Below are positions 44,295 to 54,952 of a stretch of 64,000 nt of DNA, piece after piece. The notes under the pieces are model-generated. The model saw only the letters and a program-made list of their open reading frames with translations. It was not told the origin of the DNA and did no database searches. The stretch is from the NCBI GenBank assembly GCA_029168955.1, contig JAPDOI010001502.1:108338-172337 (forward strand), in the 5' to 3' direction. The position numbers were made by a program, and so were the translations under genes. Source of the stretch: Aplectana chamaeleonis (Eukaryota > Nematoda > Chromadorea > Rhabditida > Cosmocercidae). The first letter of the stretch is position 1, and each line of letters starts with the position of its first letter.

Positions 44295-45935
44295 ATGTTA
44301 TTGCCCCGAGTAATTCAGACCACTTTATCAAACACTGGTGACCTGAATACTCTTGAAAATCGCAAATGTCCGAATTGCGAAACATGGTTATGCCAGAGGT
44401 TGCTGCGAACCGAAATGGCAGAGTAAGAATTTTCTCACGTCTATTTGAGCCTGCATGAAACCAGCTCACTTCCTTTTTTCTGAACAGCTCCGATAGAAGT
44501 AAAATCACGCGTGATATGGGGAGCAGCAAAAGTTTTTCCGTAAGCTGTAATCCGGCAGTCAGCACATGTTAAGTTAAGTAATCTCAACCGTTTGATCCAT
44601 ACCGAGCGTGATTTTGCTTTGACGAGTTCTACAAATAAGCCTATACTATGCGAACACTCCTTTTCTTCTACATTTATCAATAGTTAGTTTAAGCTCGATC
44701 GCCAAATCATAGTTTGAGCTATTTCACTACATTTCCCGAAACCCAAATTATGCTGCGCCAAATCATACTCTGAGATATTTCAAAACTCTTTTACTTTTTG
44801 AAAACTTAGTGGGGAAAGTTTCACCCTCTCTCAGAACTTTTTGGATTACTTGATTCCCAGCAATCTCTCACAAAATCAACTTTGTTTCGACTAATTTAGC
44901 TTGAAGCCAGTTTGCTTCAACTAAAGATCAGCTTCTGCCGTAGACTACCAACTATGAATTGACTTCAAAACAACTGTATCCCCACTTTGCGCTCATTCAC
45001 TAGGTAAACCAACTCGAAATCTACTTCGCCGGTCGAGTAGGGATGATAATACGGTAGAAACAAGCTTCGATTGACTTAAAGTGCAATTCGAATGCTAGCA
45101 AGCGTCAATTTCGAAACGCGGGGATTTTCTACTCCATTGATTACCACACCATCAAATCGCACGTTATATTCTGCGTGCTGTTATTTTCATTTTTTTTCCT
45201 CTTCTGCTTTTTCTTCTTATTCTCGTGCTTCAGCTTGACAGGGGAAAAAATTTCCTATGTAACATTTTGTAAAGCTGTCTGCCAAACCTGGCGGTTTTCA
45301 CGCCGAATTTTTTTAAAATGCGGAATACAGGCTTTACGCATTCGTTATTATGTATGTTTTGTAGCTAAACCCCAGTGCTGTCGAAGTTGATTTCGCATTT
45401 TGACTCACTCGACTAAAATATTTTTTTCAACAAGTCTCGAAAACTTCTCTTTCAGTAAGCTGATCAATAAATGACAAAATAAATTGCGTTGGGTAGGGAT
45501 TTGTGAAATGAATATTCATTAACAGCTGGGTTAGGGGTTTCATTTTTTTTCAAAGAATCAGTGACCCCGTTCTACAAAGAAATTGTCAAACGCTGTTACT
45601 CTCGAAAGGTTTGAGTGTCCTGATAACTTTGGCAGCTTTGATGGATTGATTGAAAAGGAATAGATGCACTCATTGATCGCAGTCTCAAACTTCCAAAAAA
45701 ACTTCTATTCAATTCCAGCATACTTTTTAGAGAGAGCATCAGATAGAAATTATGCCAAGTTTCCCTCTGGGAGGAAGAGCATCAGATAGAAATTAATGTG
45801 TGCTTTCGATCACACTTTTTCAGAAGGCCAAAAGCGGGTTTCAAAAATCGACAATTCTGTGAGACCCAATACCATAGTTTTTTTTCATTTTCCCGTCATT
45901 GTTGGGCACTATGACTCACCATGGTTAGTCTACAG
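44295..45935. other. Unassigned spacer
   Basis: No gene is recognised. AGAGCATCAGATAGAAATTA occurs twice, at about 45734 and 45777. A pyrimidine-rich stretch lies at 45180-45230. Confidence 0.35.
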
Positions 45936-46220
45936 TATCTCAGAACTTCGTTCCGGCCTTCCTGGTGCGAAAAAACTGCTTTTCGGGCCACCCGGACACT
46001 CTAAATCGGGGCCAGATCCCGTTTCGGGCGACTCGCTCAACCTTTCTGGGCGACCCGCTAACCCCTCGATTGGTACCAGCCACCCGGATGATTAATTTGC
46101 GCGCGAATGTACGTTACGGACAATTAATCTACAATGTACAAATTTTCTCGCGACCCGATTCACCATTTCGGGCGACCCGGACGAGCAGCGATTGGTCGCC
46201 CGGTACCAGGTTCTGAGATA
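45936..46220. mobile_element. TA-flanked MITE with TCTCAGAAC termini
   Basis: TATCTCAGAAC on the left and GTTCTGAGATA on the right are exact complements, so with a TA target the element is 45938-46218. Weaker pairing continues inward (CGTTCCGG/CCGGTACC). The interior repeats GGGCGACCCG-like words (near 46028, 46050 and 46162). The TA duplication fits a Tc1/mariner-type mover. Confidence 0.65.
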
Positions 46221-47340
46221 TTATTACATTTTCAGATTTTTTTTTCGAATATTCGAATTCTCGAAATAATAAGGAGATCGACAATTTCGAATATTTGGTT
46301 CTCTGAATGGTTCGGGAATTTCCACTGATCGAATGTCGGATTTTCCGATTGGCCTTTTACGAATAATCGTTTTTTTAATGAAATTGTCGATTTTCGACTG
46401 TCGAATAAATAGTGTGATTTTTTTCCTTCGACTTTTTGAGTCAGTTGAAAGAATTAGCCTTTGAACTTTCTTGGCAACTAGGCTAACATTGTGGTGGTAT
46501 TTCAGCTTATTGAAAAAAATCAGTAGGCAAACTCGAGAGTAATGCATTTTTAAGAATTCTCAATCAACAGAAATCATCGCCGTATAATTTCATAGATTTT
46601 ATGGATTTATCGATTGTACTGATTTTTCGCGAAAATCAATAAAAGAATGTTGAAGTGGCTCCATAGAATGTTGAAGTGGCTTGATATAGGACCTTTAATA
46701 ACCTGTGAAAATTCAGTCTGGCCACTAATTTATTACCTTAACGTGAAATAACCATTGCACTGCTAGCGTTGACCGACGAGATTCAGAGTTTTGTGTACGC
46801 ACCAGGGTAGAACGGAATTCCGCGTTTTGCGTTTTGAAACTCGCAGCTTTGCGGGCTTTTGGAATTCCGCGTTCCGCTTTCCGAAACCCGCACGGAGTGT
46901 TGCGCAAGCCGGAAATAGCTAGTCCATTGAGGCAGAGGCAGCTAATCTAAAATTTTGAAAAGTTCACTCCTTCCGCATTTCGGAATCCGCATTTCCGGGA
47001 ATTTTCGGGTGTTTCGCACCCGGTTTCCGAGAAATAAAAATTTGTGACAAAGCCTGAAATCCGATTTCCGAGTTCTTAGATTTCTGTTCCGCTCATCCCT
47101 GATGCGCATCCCCAACGCGCCATTTGGTCGTGGATCAATGGAAAGTTTTAGAAAATTCGTTCGTTCAAAAAAAAAGTCGACTATCGATCTCATTCGACAG
47201 AGTATGCAAATTTTGGGACATTCGGTTTTCCGAATAATTCGAAAACTAGGTTTTTCGATTATTCGACTTTGCAATTATTCGAAGTCGACGTTTTCAATCG
47301 AATGATATTTCGAATCATTCGATTTGGTCAAATATAGTCT
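46221..47340. repeat. Region rich in degenerate TTCGAAT words
   Basis: Clusters at 46240-46420 and 47150-47330 are built from TTCGAATA, ATTCGA and TTTTCGA words on both strands. Similar clusters occur at 9220-9310 and 37840-37980. AGAATGTTGAAGTGGCT is directly repeated at 46643 and 46664. GGAATTCCGCGTT(C/T)-like words recur at 46815-46880. No coding sequence is supported. Confidence 0.5.
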
Positions 47341-48052
47341 ACAGCAAGTCTACAATGTCGATCGGCCACTGTTGACCTGCGGGCCCACCACGGAGCTGAA
47401 TCCATGAGAAATTTTACCGCTTTCTCCTGTTACTCATCCGAACTCTGTATTCAGCCTCTTTCAAACTATTCAAGTATCTCGCATTTGAAAGTCGCATGTC
47501 ATTGATAACAAGAACCTTTTCTCGAACTTCAGCACGGTATAAAGGTTAATCGATATTGCTCTGCATCGATTTAATATACTCGATTAAGGCTGGGTTCATA
47601 CTTTCATTGCGCAGCGATGCACGCCACACAATATCCCAATATCCCTATCATATCACGGGCTCACCTTACATTTCCCATAGGCTTTTATGAAACCATGTGT
47701 TGATAGTGGTAGGTATGGAACACAGTACTGATAGTCCGTTTCCCAAATCCCCTAAATGCCTCAGAGGTTCACAGATTTCCAAAAGTGGGCATTTCAATAG
47801 CTTTGCGTAGATAAAAGGAGTACACGAATGGCAGTGTTCAGGGTGTTCAAAAAACTCTCGGACTGGGCAGAAAAAAACTTGTTCTTAGGGATTGTTTTGG
47901 GTGCTTATTACGAATCTGAGGCCCATTTGTCAATATTCCAAAAATTCCGTCTGATTTGGTTCGAAGCTCCAAATGGAGTAAATTTTGCTGGCTGAAGGCG
48001 ACTTTTGACTATTTCATGAATGCTACGATGAAATTGCCTCAAAACTTCTATG
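47341..48052. other. Unassigned spacer holding part of a dispersed repeat
   Basis: A block near 47905-47945 (GGTGCTTATTACGAATCTGA followed by GGCCCATTT) recurs in altered form at 48204-48240 and 48320-48355, on the other side of the hairpin. No gene. Confidence 0.4.
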
Positions 48053-48193
48053 GTCGATCACTGGTCGAGAGAGCGCCGCGTCGAACACATGTAGCGCGCA
48101 CGCAAGCGAGAAGGTAATGATCCTATCACTACCTCCTCGCTTGCGTGCGTGTCCCATGTTTTCGACGCGGCGATCTCTCGAGCAGTGATCGAC
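48053..48193. mobile_element. Foldback element, about 60-bp arms
   Basis: GTCGATCACTGGTCGAGAGA on the left pairs with TCTCTCGAGCAGTGATCGAC on the right. Inner pairs include GCCGCGTCGAA/TTCGACGCGG and GCGCACGCAAGCGAG/CTCGCTTGCGTGCG, with the loop near 48120. Non-coding. Confidence 0.8.
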
Positions 48194-48931
48194 GATACAA
48201 AGGTGTTATTCGGGCTGCCTAACACGAGTCTGAAACCCGTTTTTCGGCTTTCAGTGTATTACGGCGGGTATACGGTAGTCCGGCCAAAGTCTCAGGTTTG
48301 ATTCAAAATTTCTTTGTGGGTGTTATTTGGGGCGCTGAACACAAATTTCAGGTCCACTTTTCGATTTTCGAATTTTTAAGGTAAGTAACGCTAATTAAAA
48401 GGCAACATGCTTACCGTTCCCTAAAGTATCGCTAAGTCTGGCGGGGAACAGACCCCAGACTTGGGTTCAGCGCCCTGAATAACTCCCAGCATAAAAGTTT
48501 CGAGCCGATTCCGAACAATTGTTTCTGAACAACCCGAAAATTTCTTGTGAAGCGATGAAAATGCCCTTTTTGGGATCCCCGCAGCCATTACGGAAATTTC
48601 AAGCACGGATCGTTTATGTACTGTCACAGACCTACAGCAACGACAACAAGATCTTCCAAATCTCCAAGGGAAGTTTAAAGCAGTCCCTAGTAAGACGCCG
48701 CGACGCAGCTATTATCTCGCTAATCTAAAAGCGATGCGGCTGTTTCTCCATTTCTACTATGTATTGTGTCTCCTAGAAAACTATCGCTAATCCTTTGTGA
48801 AAAAAAAAGAGAAAAAGAAAGAAGAAGAAAGAAAACCATAGCAGCGCCGCAGCTTAGCAAAATTATGATATTGTCGATACAAAAAGGCTAAGAAAGGACA
48901 GCACCAGATATTTTTGGAGAGTACAATGTTA
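48194..48931. other. Unassigned spacer
   Basis: Contains two of the three GGTGTTAT-type repeat units noted for 47341-48052 and a purine-only stretch of about 38 bases at 48799-48836. No gene. Confidence 0.4.
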
Positions 48932-49045
48932 AGTAAAGGCAGCATACACGCTCGTAGACGTGTTCGAGATAACTACGGAGGTAGAGTCGTATGGCTCAGA
49001 TTACAATACCTACGTATTTTGAAGGTGTTTTTCAGGAGGTGCAAA
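48932..49045. mobile_element. Solo arm of the M6-type MITE
   Basis: AGTAAAGGCAGCATACACGC and the following 100 bases match the left arm of M6 (25836-25945), including the GAGTCGTATGG and CCTACGTATTTTGAAG blocks. No partner arm is found to the right. Confidence 0.7.
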
Positions 49046-49240
49046 CCGTATGTACAATACCCGCTCTAGGTGATGCGAAAACGGGAAGAATTTGCTAAAC
49101 TTGTCAGAAAAACGTCCGATGCTTGTAACTTTTTTAAACGGAGCCTTTTTTGAATTCTGAAAACGCTATCTAATTCACAACCCAAATTCCTTTGTGCACT
49201 GAAGTTTCCTAAAATTGCCTTCTTTTCGAATGAGATTGGC

Positions 49241-49619
49241 TTTACGGTAGTTTTTCAAAAACGTCGCGCGCGGAAAAGTTTGCCGAAACTTTGAGTAGTA
49301 TTTTTATAAGTAGTAGGAAAGTTCTCTTCGTAAATAAGATGCAGGTGGGACGATCTCGAGATTTGTGCAGGCTGAATTTACGAATTCTTTCATTTGACGT
49401 TTTAGAGTTTTTGCAACACATGTCCGACTTTTCAGGAAGTCCCCAAGCGTGTTTATTGAAGGATTTCCAAAATTTTTCCTGCACAAATCTCGGGACTGAA
49501 CCATCTGCATCTAACTTATGGAGAAAGCATAGATATAGCTCTTCCATTAATTGTACAATTAGTACTCAAAGTTCCACCGCACGTGGTCGAGCACGACGTT
49601 TTTGAAAAACGACCGCAAG
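49241..49619. mobile_element. Foldback element of about 380 bp
   Basis: GTTTTTCAAAAACGTCG at 49250 is answered by its complement ending at 49610, with TTACGGTA/GACCGCAA extending the ends. Inner pairs include GAAACTTTGAGTA/TACTCAAAGTTC and GATTTGTGCAGG (49360) with CCTGCACAAATC (49477). Opposing open frames of about 100 codons across it are by-products of the inverted repeat. Confidence 0.8.
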
Positions 49620-49949
49620 AAAAGTTCCAACAAAAAGGCGATTTTAGAGAACTCCGGTTGAAAAATGCTTCCGTTTCTACAAAACTTAGCACGGGTAATG
49701 TAGTTTAGTCAATGATAAGAGATAAGGTTTGGGCAACCTAGCATACGCTGCTCTATAGCTACCCTTCTCCCTAGGAATCAATGAAACGATAGAGTACTGT
49801 TCCCTAGGTGCATCGGAAAGGGTTGTTGACAAGTCTAAAGAATATACTTGTCAACCAGATTCAGCAATACGGTATAAACAACTAGATAGCATAAGACTGC
49901 TAGCTTGTTATAAAGGTGTTCTTACAGTATGGGTGATTGTTGCTGACAA
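49620..49949. other. Unassigned spacer
   Basis: No gene or repeat recognised. CTTGTCAACCAGATTCAGCA follows an inverted TTGTTGACAAG word near 49825-49855. Confidence 0.3.
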
Positions 49950-51020
49950 GTTGCTGATCCTTAAGTTGTTATCCACTCAGGAACAACTATACGGTGGTTC
50001 GTTAGGGCGACAAGCAGAAAGATGTTTTGAGAGTCGAAATCAAGTAAACGAAAATGTTCTGAGTTATTCACTAAGCATATTTTTAGTTATTCGAAAATAT
50101 GACAATGCCAAATCATCGCTTTTGCTAGGAACCTAATTTTTCAGGAATGCTTTGATGAATCCGGAATCTGATTGATAGAAATTTCTAGGATCGAGATGAT
50201 GAATGATAATAAATTTCGGACACAGATTCAATTTTTTTATTAATTTTTCCGAGCATAATTCACTTGTAAATTATGAGCTCGTAGGTTGTGCTGTTGGCGG
50301 AAACAACCTGTCCATGATTGGAGTAATGCACACCTTGTGGTACACCCTCCTTTTTGGCTTTCCAGAGCAGACCTGTAGTCCTTTTCATCGAGAATATTAG
50401 CCTTGTTCATTGATTATTGATGTTATTGCGTCACTGTCAACGTTGCCAGCTGTAGCGTTAGGTATGGGGTCGATCAGCGAGACATACCCAGGCAAATCCA
50501 GAACCAGCTTGCTGGCGGAATGCCGTTGTTCACGCCATAATGCATAAGATAAGTTCTAATGCTTGTTCAAAAAAATCACCGAAAAAGATGTTGTTCATCA
50601 GTCACAGCAGAACGAAAGTCAGTTTGTGCATGCAGTACACGATTGGTCTGCACGGCCATTACAATAGGATCATCAGGCTCCGCACTATAGAAGGCTGCAA
50701 CACAGCTAGCTCAGCAAGAGAGCGAGTTCACAGAAATCTTTTTTAGTCATATGAATATGCTACCTTGCATGCATAGTTCGAGAAAAAATCTCCTTTCTTT
50801 AGCTCATTTCATTCAACGCTTATTAGCACAGTAAGCTGAACATGACAACCAAAGCAAAATGAAAAATTACAAACTTGAAAATGCCACCGAGTACCTTATG
50901 AACGCTAAGAACTTTTTCTGGCAGTGATTGTTTTTCTTCTTTTTGATGTACCCACAAAAAATAACAGCGGAAGAGAATACGCAGATCAAGGCGAGTTATG
51001 GCGACCACTCCTCAGCGAGT
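49950..51020. repeat. Composite repeat X, copy I
   Basis: 50155-50220 matches 8075-8140, 50527-50660 matches 8145-8285, and 50800-50930 matches 8560-8680. About 300 bp at 50222-50520 is extra relative to copy A. It lies left of repeat Y copy 2, as the end of copy A lies left of Y copy 1. Confidence 0.6.
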
Positions 51021-51321
51021 TTCCTGATGAGAAATATTTTCTAAAAAAAATGCTCGTTAACAAAAATTTCCTTAAAAAGTACCCTGGGGTGTCCAACTAC
51101 AATGGTAGGTCTTTGTTATGATTTATTGAGGGAGAAGACCTCCTATAACTCTGCTCAAAGAAATGTAAAAGAGCTGTTTAATTTGCTTACGTTTGGACTC
51201 TTGGAATCCTAGCTCTAGTTCCTTCCGAGTATGATCTGGGTGCTTCCAAACAAGTAGCAAAAGAAACTCGGCAGTCAATAAAGATCACTTATCTTGTTTA
51301 GGTATCCAGCACTCAAACAAA
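51021..51321. other. Unassigned spacer
   Basis: No gene or recognised repeat. Confidence 0.25.
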
Positions 51322-51652
51322 AGAACACAGTCCTCCAGTGGAGTTCTACTTCTGCTAGAGAGGCCAAGATCGTTTAGGAATAGTGTGGACGCGAACCATC
51401 AAGCCCATTCCTTATGGGGACTGACCATCGCATACTCTAGGCGTGTTTTCGCTCAGCCTTCACTGTGCTGTCGTGTGTTAGAAGCAATGCGCTCGTAGCG
51501 CAATATGATGATCTATACTCGCTCCAAGAACTCCCGAACGATTTTTGGAAGGCAGCGTTCGCACAAAAAAAAACTTCTAATTGTTTTTTTCATTTAACGC
51601 AGGCAAGAGTCTGTGAAATATAGCAGAATTTCCAAACAAACGTTCAAGTAAC

Positions 51653-51728
51653 TTGGTGTGTTTGGCGTAATACACACACGTTGGAAATTCAAATTTCCAA
51701 CGTTAGTGTATTACGGCAAACACACCAA
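51653..51728. repeat. Hairpin present only in repeat Y copy 2
   Basis: TTGGTGTGTTTGGCGTAATA is answered by TATTACGGCAAACACACCAA 76 bp later, with TTGGAAATT/AATTTCCAA at the centre. In copy 1 (12231-12262) only the left arm exists, followed directly by unrelated bases and then the shared TTTGCGCCCTAAACTT. An inverted duplication or a small insertion in copy 2 is implied. Confidence 0.75.
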
Positions 51729-51854
51729 ATTAGCTGTAAAAAACTATTAACCGGATTTGCGCCCTAAACTTTTTAGGTGAGTTGGATCTTGATGCTCTCT
51801 GCTGGCAAAATTTCTCTGGAAGCAAGAAGCTTCTGATGCAAACATCTCAGTGAA

Positions 51855-52185
51855 ATACTCTCTCGAAACAATCATGATTCAGTTTTGAGATGTTCGCGAA
51901 AGCCGTGGGGCGCATGTCCTTTGTGCGAGATGGTCGACCCAAAACACGCCTCTTCAGACCACACGACTGCTTCACCTGGATGTACACTATTGTTGATACG
52001 CTGCACTTAGGTCTTAACCTACTGAAACCTAACATCGCTCGGTCCAAACAAGGGGATAAAGAAACAAATGTGACTTCGAAACTTTCATCTCTTCAATGAA
52101 AAATTTCCATGTTTACATATTGTCAAGTGCTTGGAAACTGTGCTTATGTCACTACTATATAGCGAATATTTTGGGACACACTGTA
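51855..52185. other. Copy-2-specific insertion in repeat Y, unassigned
   Basis: In copy 1 the flanking blocks are nearly adjacent (12350-12385), so these 330 bp are extra here. The right end reads GGGACACACTGTAATGA, reminiscent of mariner-type ends, but no matching left terminus was found. Confidence 0.4.
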
Positions 52186-52617
52186 ATGATGAGAGGCAGA
52201 ACTCTCTTTTTTGTTTAGAACAGTAGTGCGTATGGCTCTGTTATGGATGATCACATGGTCTGTTTTGCGCAAATGATTACCTACGACAGCTATGGAACGT
52301 TCCGCTCACTGCGACGTCAGCTGATGCGCTGAAAATCTGTAGAGAACAGATGGATAGGAAAATCACTGTCTTCGCGCCGCTTACACAGCGCACTGTGCAA
52401 AAACATTTCGTGGTAATACACGAGACTTTCAATATTTCATTGTCTCACATTACAACAACTCCCAAACGGGGCTAAGCCCTAAACTATTACAAGCCTCTCG
52501 ACCCTCTGCAGACTCGTTTTACAAAAAAGCGTCATCTATATCGGCTGACTTAGAAACCCTCTAGGCTGATCCACTCTCCGAATCAGCCCTCTGGCTCACA
52601 GCAGTCGAACAAATACC

Positions 52618-54952
52618 TGGGGTGGTAGTAAATGGTGTGTTAACCGCGAATAAACCGGGACAGGGGCTCTCTAAACACTGAGGGAGGAGTTGTCCCGTTT
52701 TTGCAGTTTGAAACGTCGCGCCTATCAACGCGAGCGAAATGGTCCCGAGTGGAATTAGAGCCGTAAAAGGCGGAACAACTCATCCCTCGGTGTGTAGACA
52801 GCCCCTGTTCCGAATAAACCGCCACCTCCGAACCGCCAACATACCGCGAATTAAATGCAGTAGAGCCGCCAAATTAACACGAACTAACCGCCACCTCCTG
52901 GCCGGCTACGAACCGCGAAATAGGTGCCACGGTTTGTTGCCGGTTTAACGAAAGCTGTCCTCTGCTTACAAATACATTATACGTGGCCTTCGTCCGCATA
53001 AGTATTTTCTACACTTGGACACGAACGACGTTTACGGTGGAAAGACGAAGGATCGGAAAGATTATACAAGTGATGCTATTTATTTTATTCATTAGGAAGA
53101 GCTTTTAAAGGGAACTTCGTAATATTTTGCTTGTTCGAAACACGATCAAAATGCAATTTTTTTAAATTTTCCTTGTAAATCCTAATTCTCGTAATTTTTT
53201 GTGAGCTCCGTGAGTTTTCAGGACCACTCTCGAAAAGACATGTTAGATTTATCATTGGCCTCAATCAATCAATTGCGTGTGATCTGACAAAAGTTTGCAT
53301 TTGTAGTAACTTTGTTAACTTTTTTTTTAGATATTTTCAATCGAAAGTTTTCTTGAAAAACAAAAAATATCTCCAAAGGAAATTTTGAACGAACGAAAAT
53401 TTTAAAATTTTTGGATGAATTATTTACAAGGTGTTCTTGAAAAGGTAATGCTAGGTGCGAAAAAGACATTCCGAAACTCGTCGAGTAATGCATAAATTCA
53501 AAGAATGTCCTGCATTCAACTAAAATGGAAAGTTAAAAACCTATAAGAATGAAGATAAACTAGATAGTCTATTTTCGCTCTTGAAAAAGAATTCAAGTGT
53601 TTTTTTTTGGAAGCGTGCAACTGAAGTCTGGCGTCCGAGATTGGGTTAGTGGTGTGGTTTCGGTCATTGATGCAGTTGAATTTGTGAAGTGCTTGCCGTC
53701 TTCTCAAAATGAAACTAATCCACAGCCCGCAGTTAGTGCTGAAATTATATAGAAACACTGTTACACACTCATATGCGCATCGTTTAAGGAAAAGATTTTG
53801 TACACATATTTCAAGATAAGAATTTGAAACACTTCGAGTGGCTCTACCAATGCACCAAAACAACTGCGTCGCGGACCCTCAAAAAAAAATTAAGAGGCCA
53901 CGATGGCACTGATCTGGCAATGAAAGAGGAGTATTAGAATCTTGCAGAAAAAGGAGAACAAATTAAGTTGGTTCAGAAACAAGTTCGCATTTCTTTCCCA
54001 CAAAACTCGCCCGATACGCCTCGACTAACGCTGATTAATCATTACTAAAGCATCAAATCACTTGAAAATCAGTGACTTGGAAAATTTTCACTTTTTTGCA
54101 GTTAAAAAGTTGTAGAAACCCCTTCGAAACGCGAGCAAACAAATAATTTACTACATACTCCTCATAGCCTGTGCTATGCAAGAATTATGAAAATGAAACT
54201 AACCTGATAATAGCGAAGCGAATGAATTCCGGAAGAAAATAAAAAAAGCGGGAGAAGTGTCGGCGCTCAAAAAAAATTAACAGCTGATTGGGAGGGATTG
54301 ATTACTGCCACCAAAGAAGACGGCCAACGTGTTTCAGCCATGATCCCTGCTTTGTTTTTGACCCCTCATCGCCCGTTTCCCTGGCGGAAGCCGTTAAATA
54401 ACTCTCCCTTGGATCACCTTTCAGTTTTAAAGATAGGGTGACGTCCTGAATCAAAATCGCTAACAGTGCTATCAAACTTCCTTAACCCTCTGCATTAATC
54501 AAACTCGTACTTGCCCTCAGTATAGATGGTCAAAACTGTTCCTACTGTATTTTGCTAACCGCATCCAAAAACTCCTCGGGAGGAGTTTTTCGTAAACCGC
54601 CAGTTCCTCTCGCATTTCAGCACTATTCCCATGCTGTCTGCGAGAGTATGTTAAACGCGAACTTACCTCGATGATGCCACATGGCGGAATTTCAGAGAAA
54701 AAACAGACCTGAAAACGTTTTGAAAAGGCTATTTTCGTAACAAAGGTTATAATTGTCGCTTTTTCGAGGCGTTTTCGTTGGAAGTGTATAAGAGGCCTAC
54801 CACTGGGGGATGTTAGGGTGAAACTAGAGAGAGAGTTCTCTCTTAACTATCAAGAGTTATCATTACAATCTGGTGTGGTTAAAGTCGCGTTTAGCGCGAA
54901 TTTAACTCCTGTTAACTCGCGTTCAACACACCCAATTACTACCACCCCTGAA
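52618..54952. mobile_element. 2.33-kb DNA transposon with GGGTGGTAGTAA termini
   Basis: The left end GGGTGGTAGTAAATGG and TGTGTTAACCGCGA is mirrored on the right by TTCAACACACCCAATTACTACCACCC. Repeat Y copy 1 provides an empty site: its AAATACCTGAAGTG is split here into AAATACCTG and CCTGAAGTA, so the target duplication is at most 4 bp (CCTG or CTG). A 3-bp target would fit PIF/Harbinger-type elements, but no transposase is readable: the longest open frame inside (115 codons, minus, 53516-53863) shows no DDE landmarks. A subterminal hairpin lies at 52660-52815. The element is probably non-autonomous. Confidence 0.85.
52660..52815. repeat. Subterminal hairpin of the 2.33-kb transposon
   Basis: ACAGGGGCTCTCTAAACACT and the following GAGGGAGGAGTTGT pair with ACAACTCATCCCTCGGTGTG and AGCCCCTGT about 110 bp later. 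To its right, CCGCCACCTCC recurs at about 52820 and 52890. Subterminal repeats of this kind can serve as transposase-binding sites, which is inference here. Confidence 0.7.

Noticed and set aside
48799..48836. Regulatory purine tract
   Set aside because: A 38-base purine run is simple sequence with no supporting context.
53516..53863. Transposase of the 2.33-kb element
   Set aside because: The 115-codon minus-strand frame has no DDE landmarks or DNA-binding domain that I can see.
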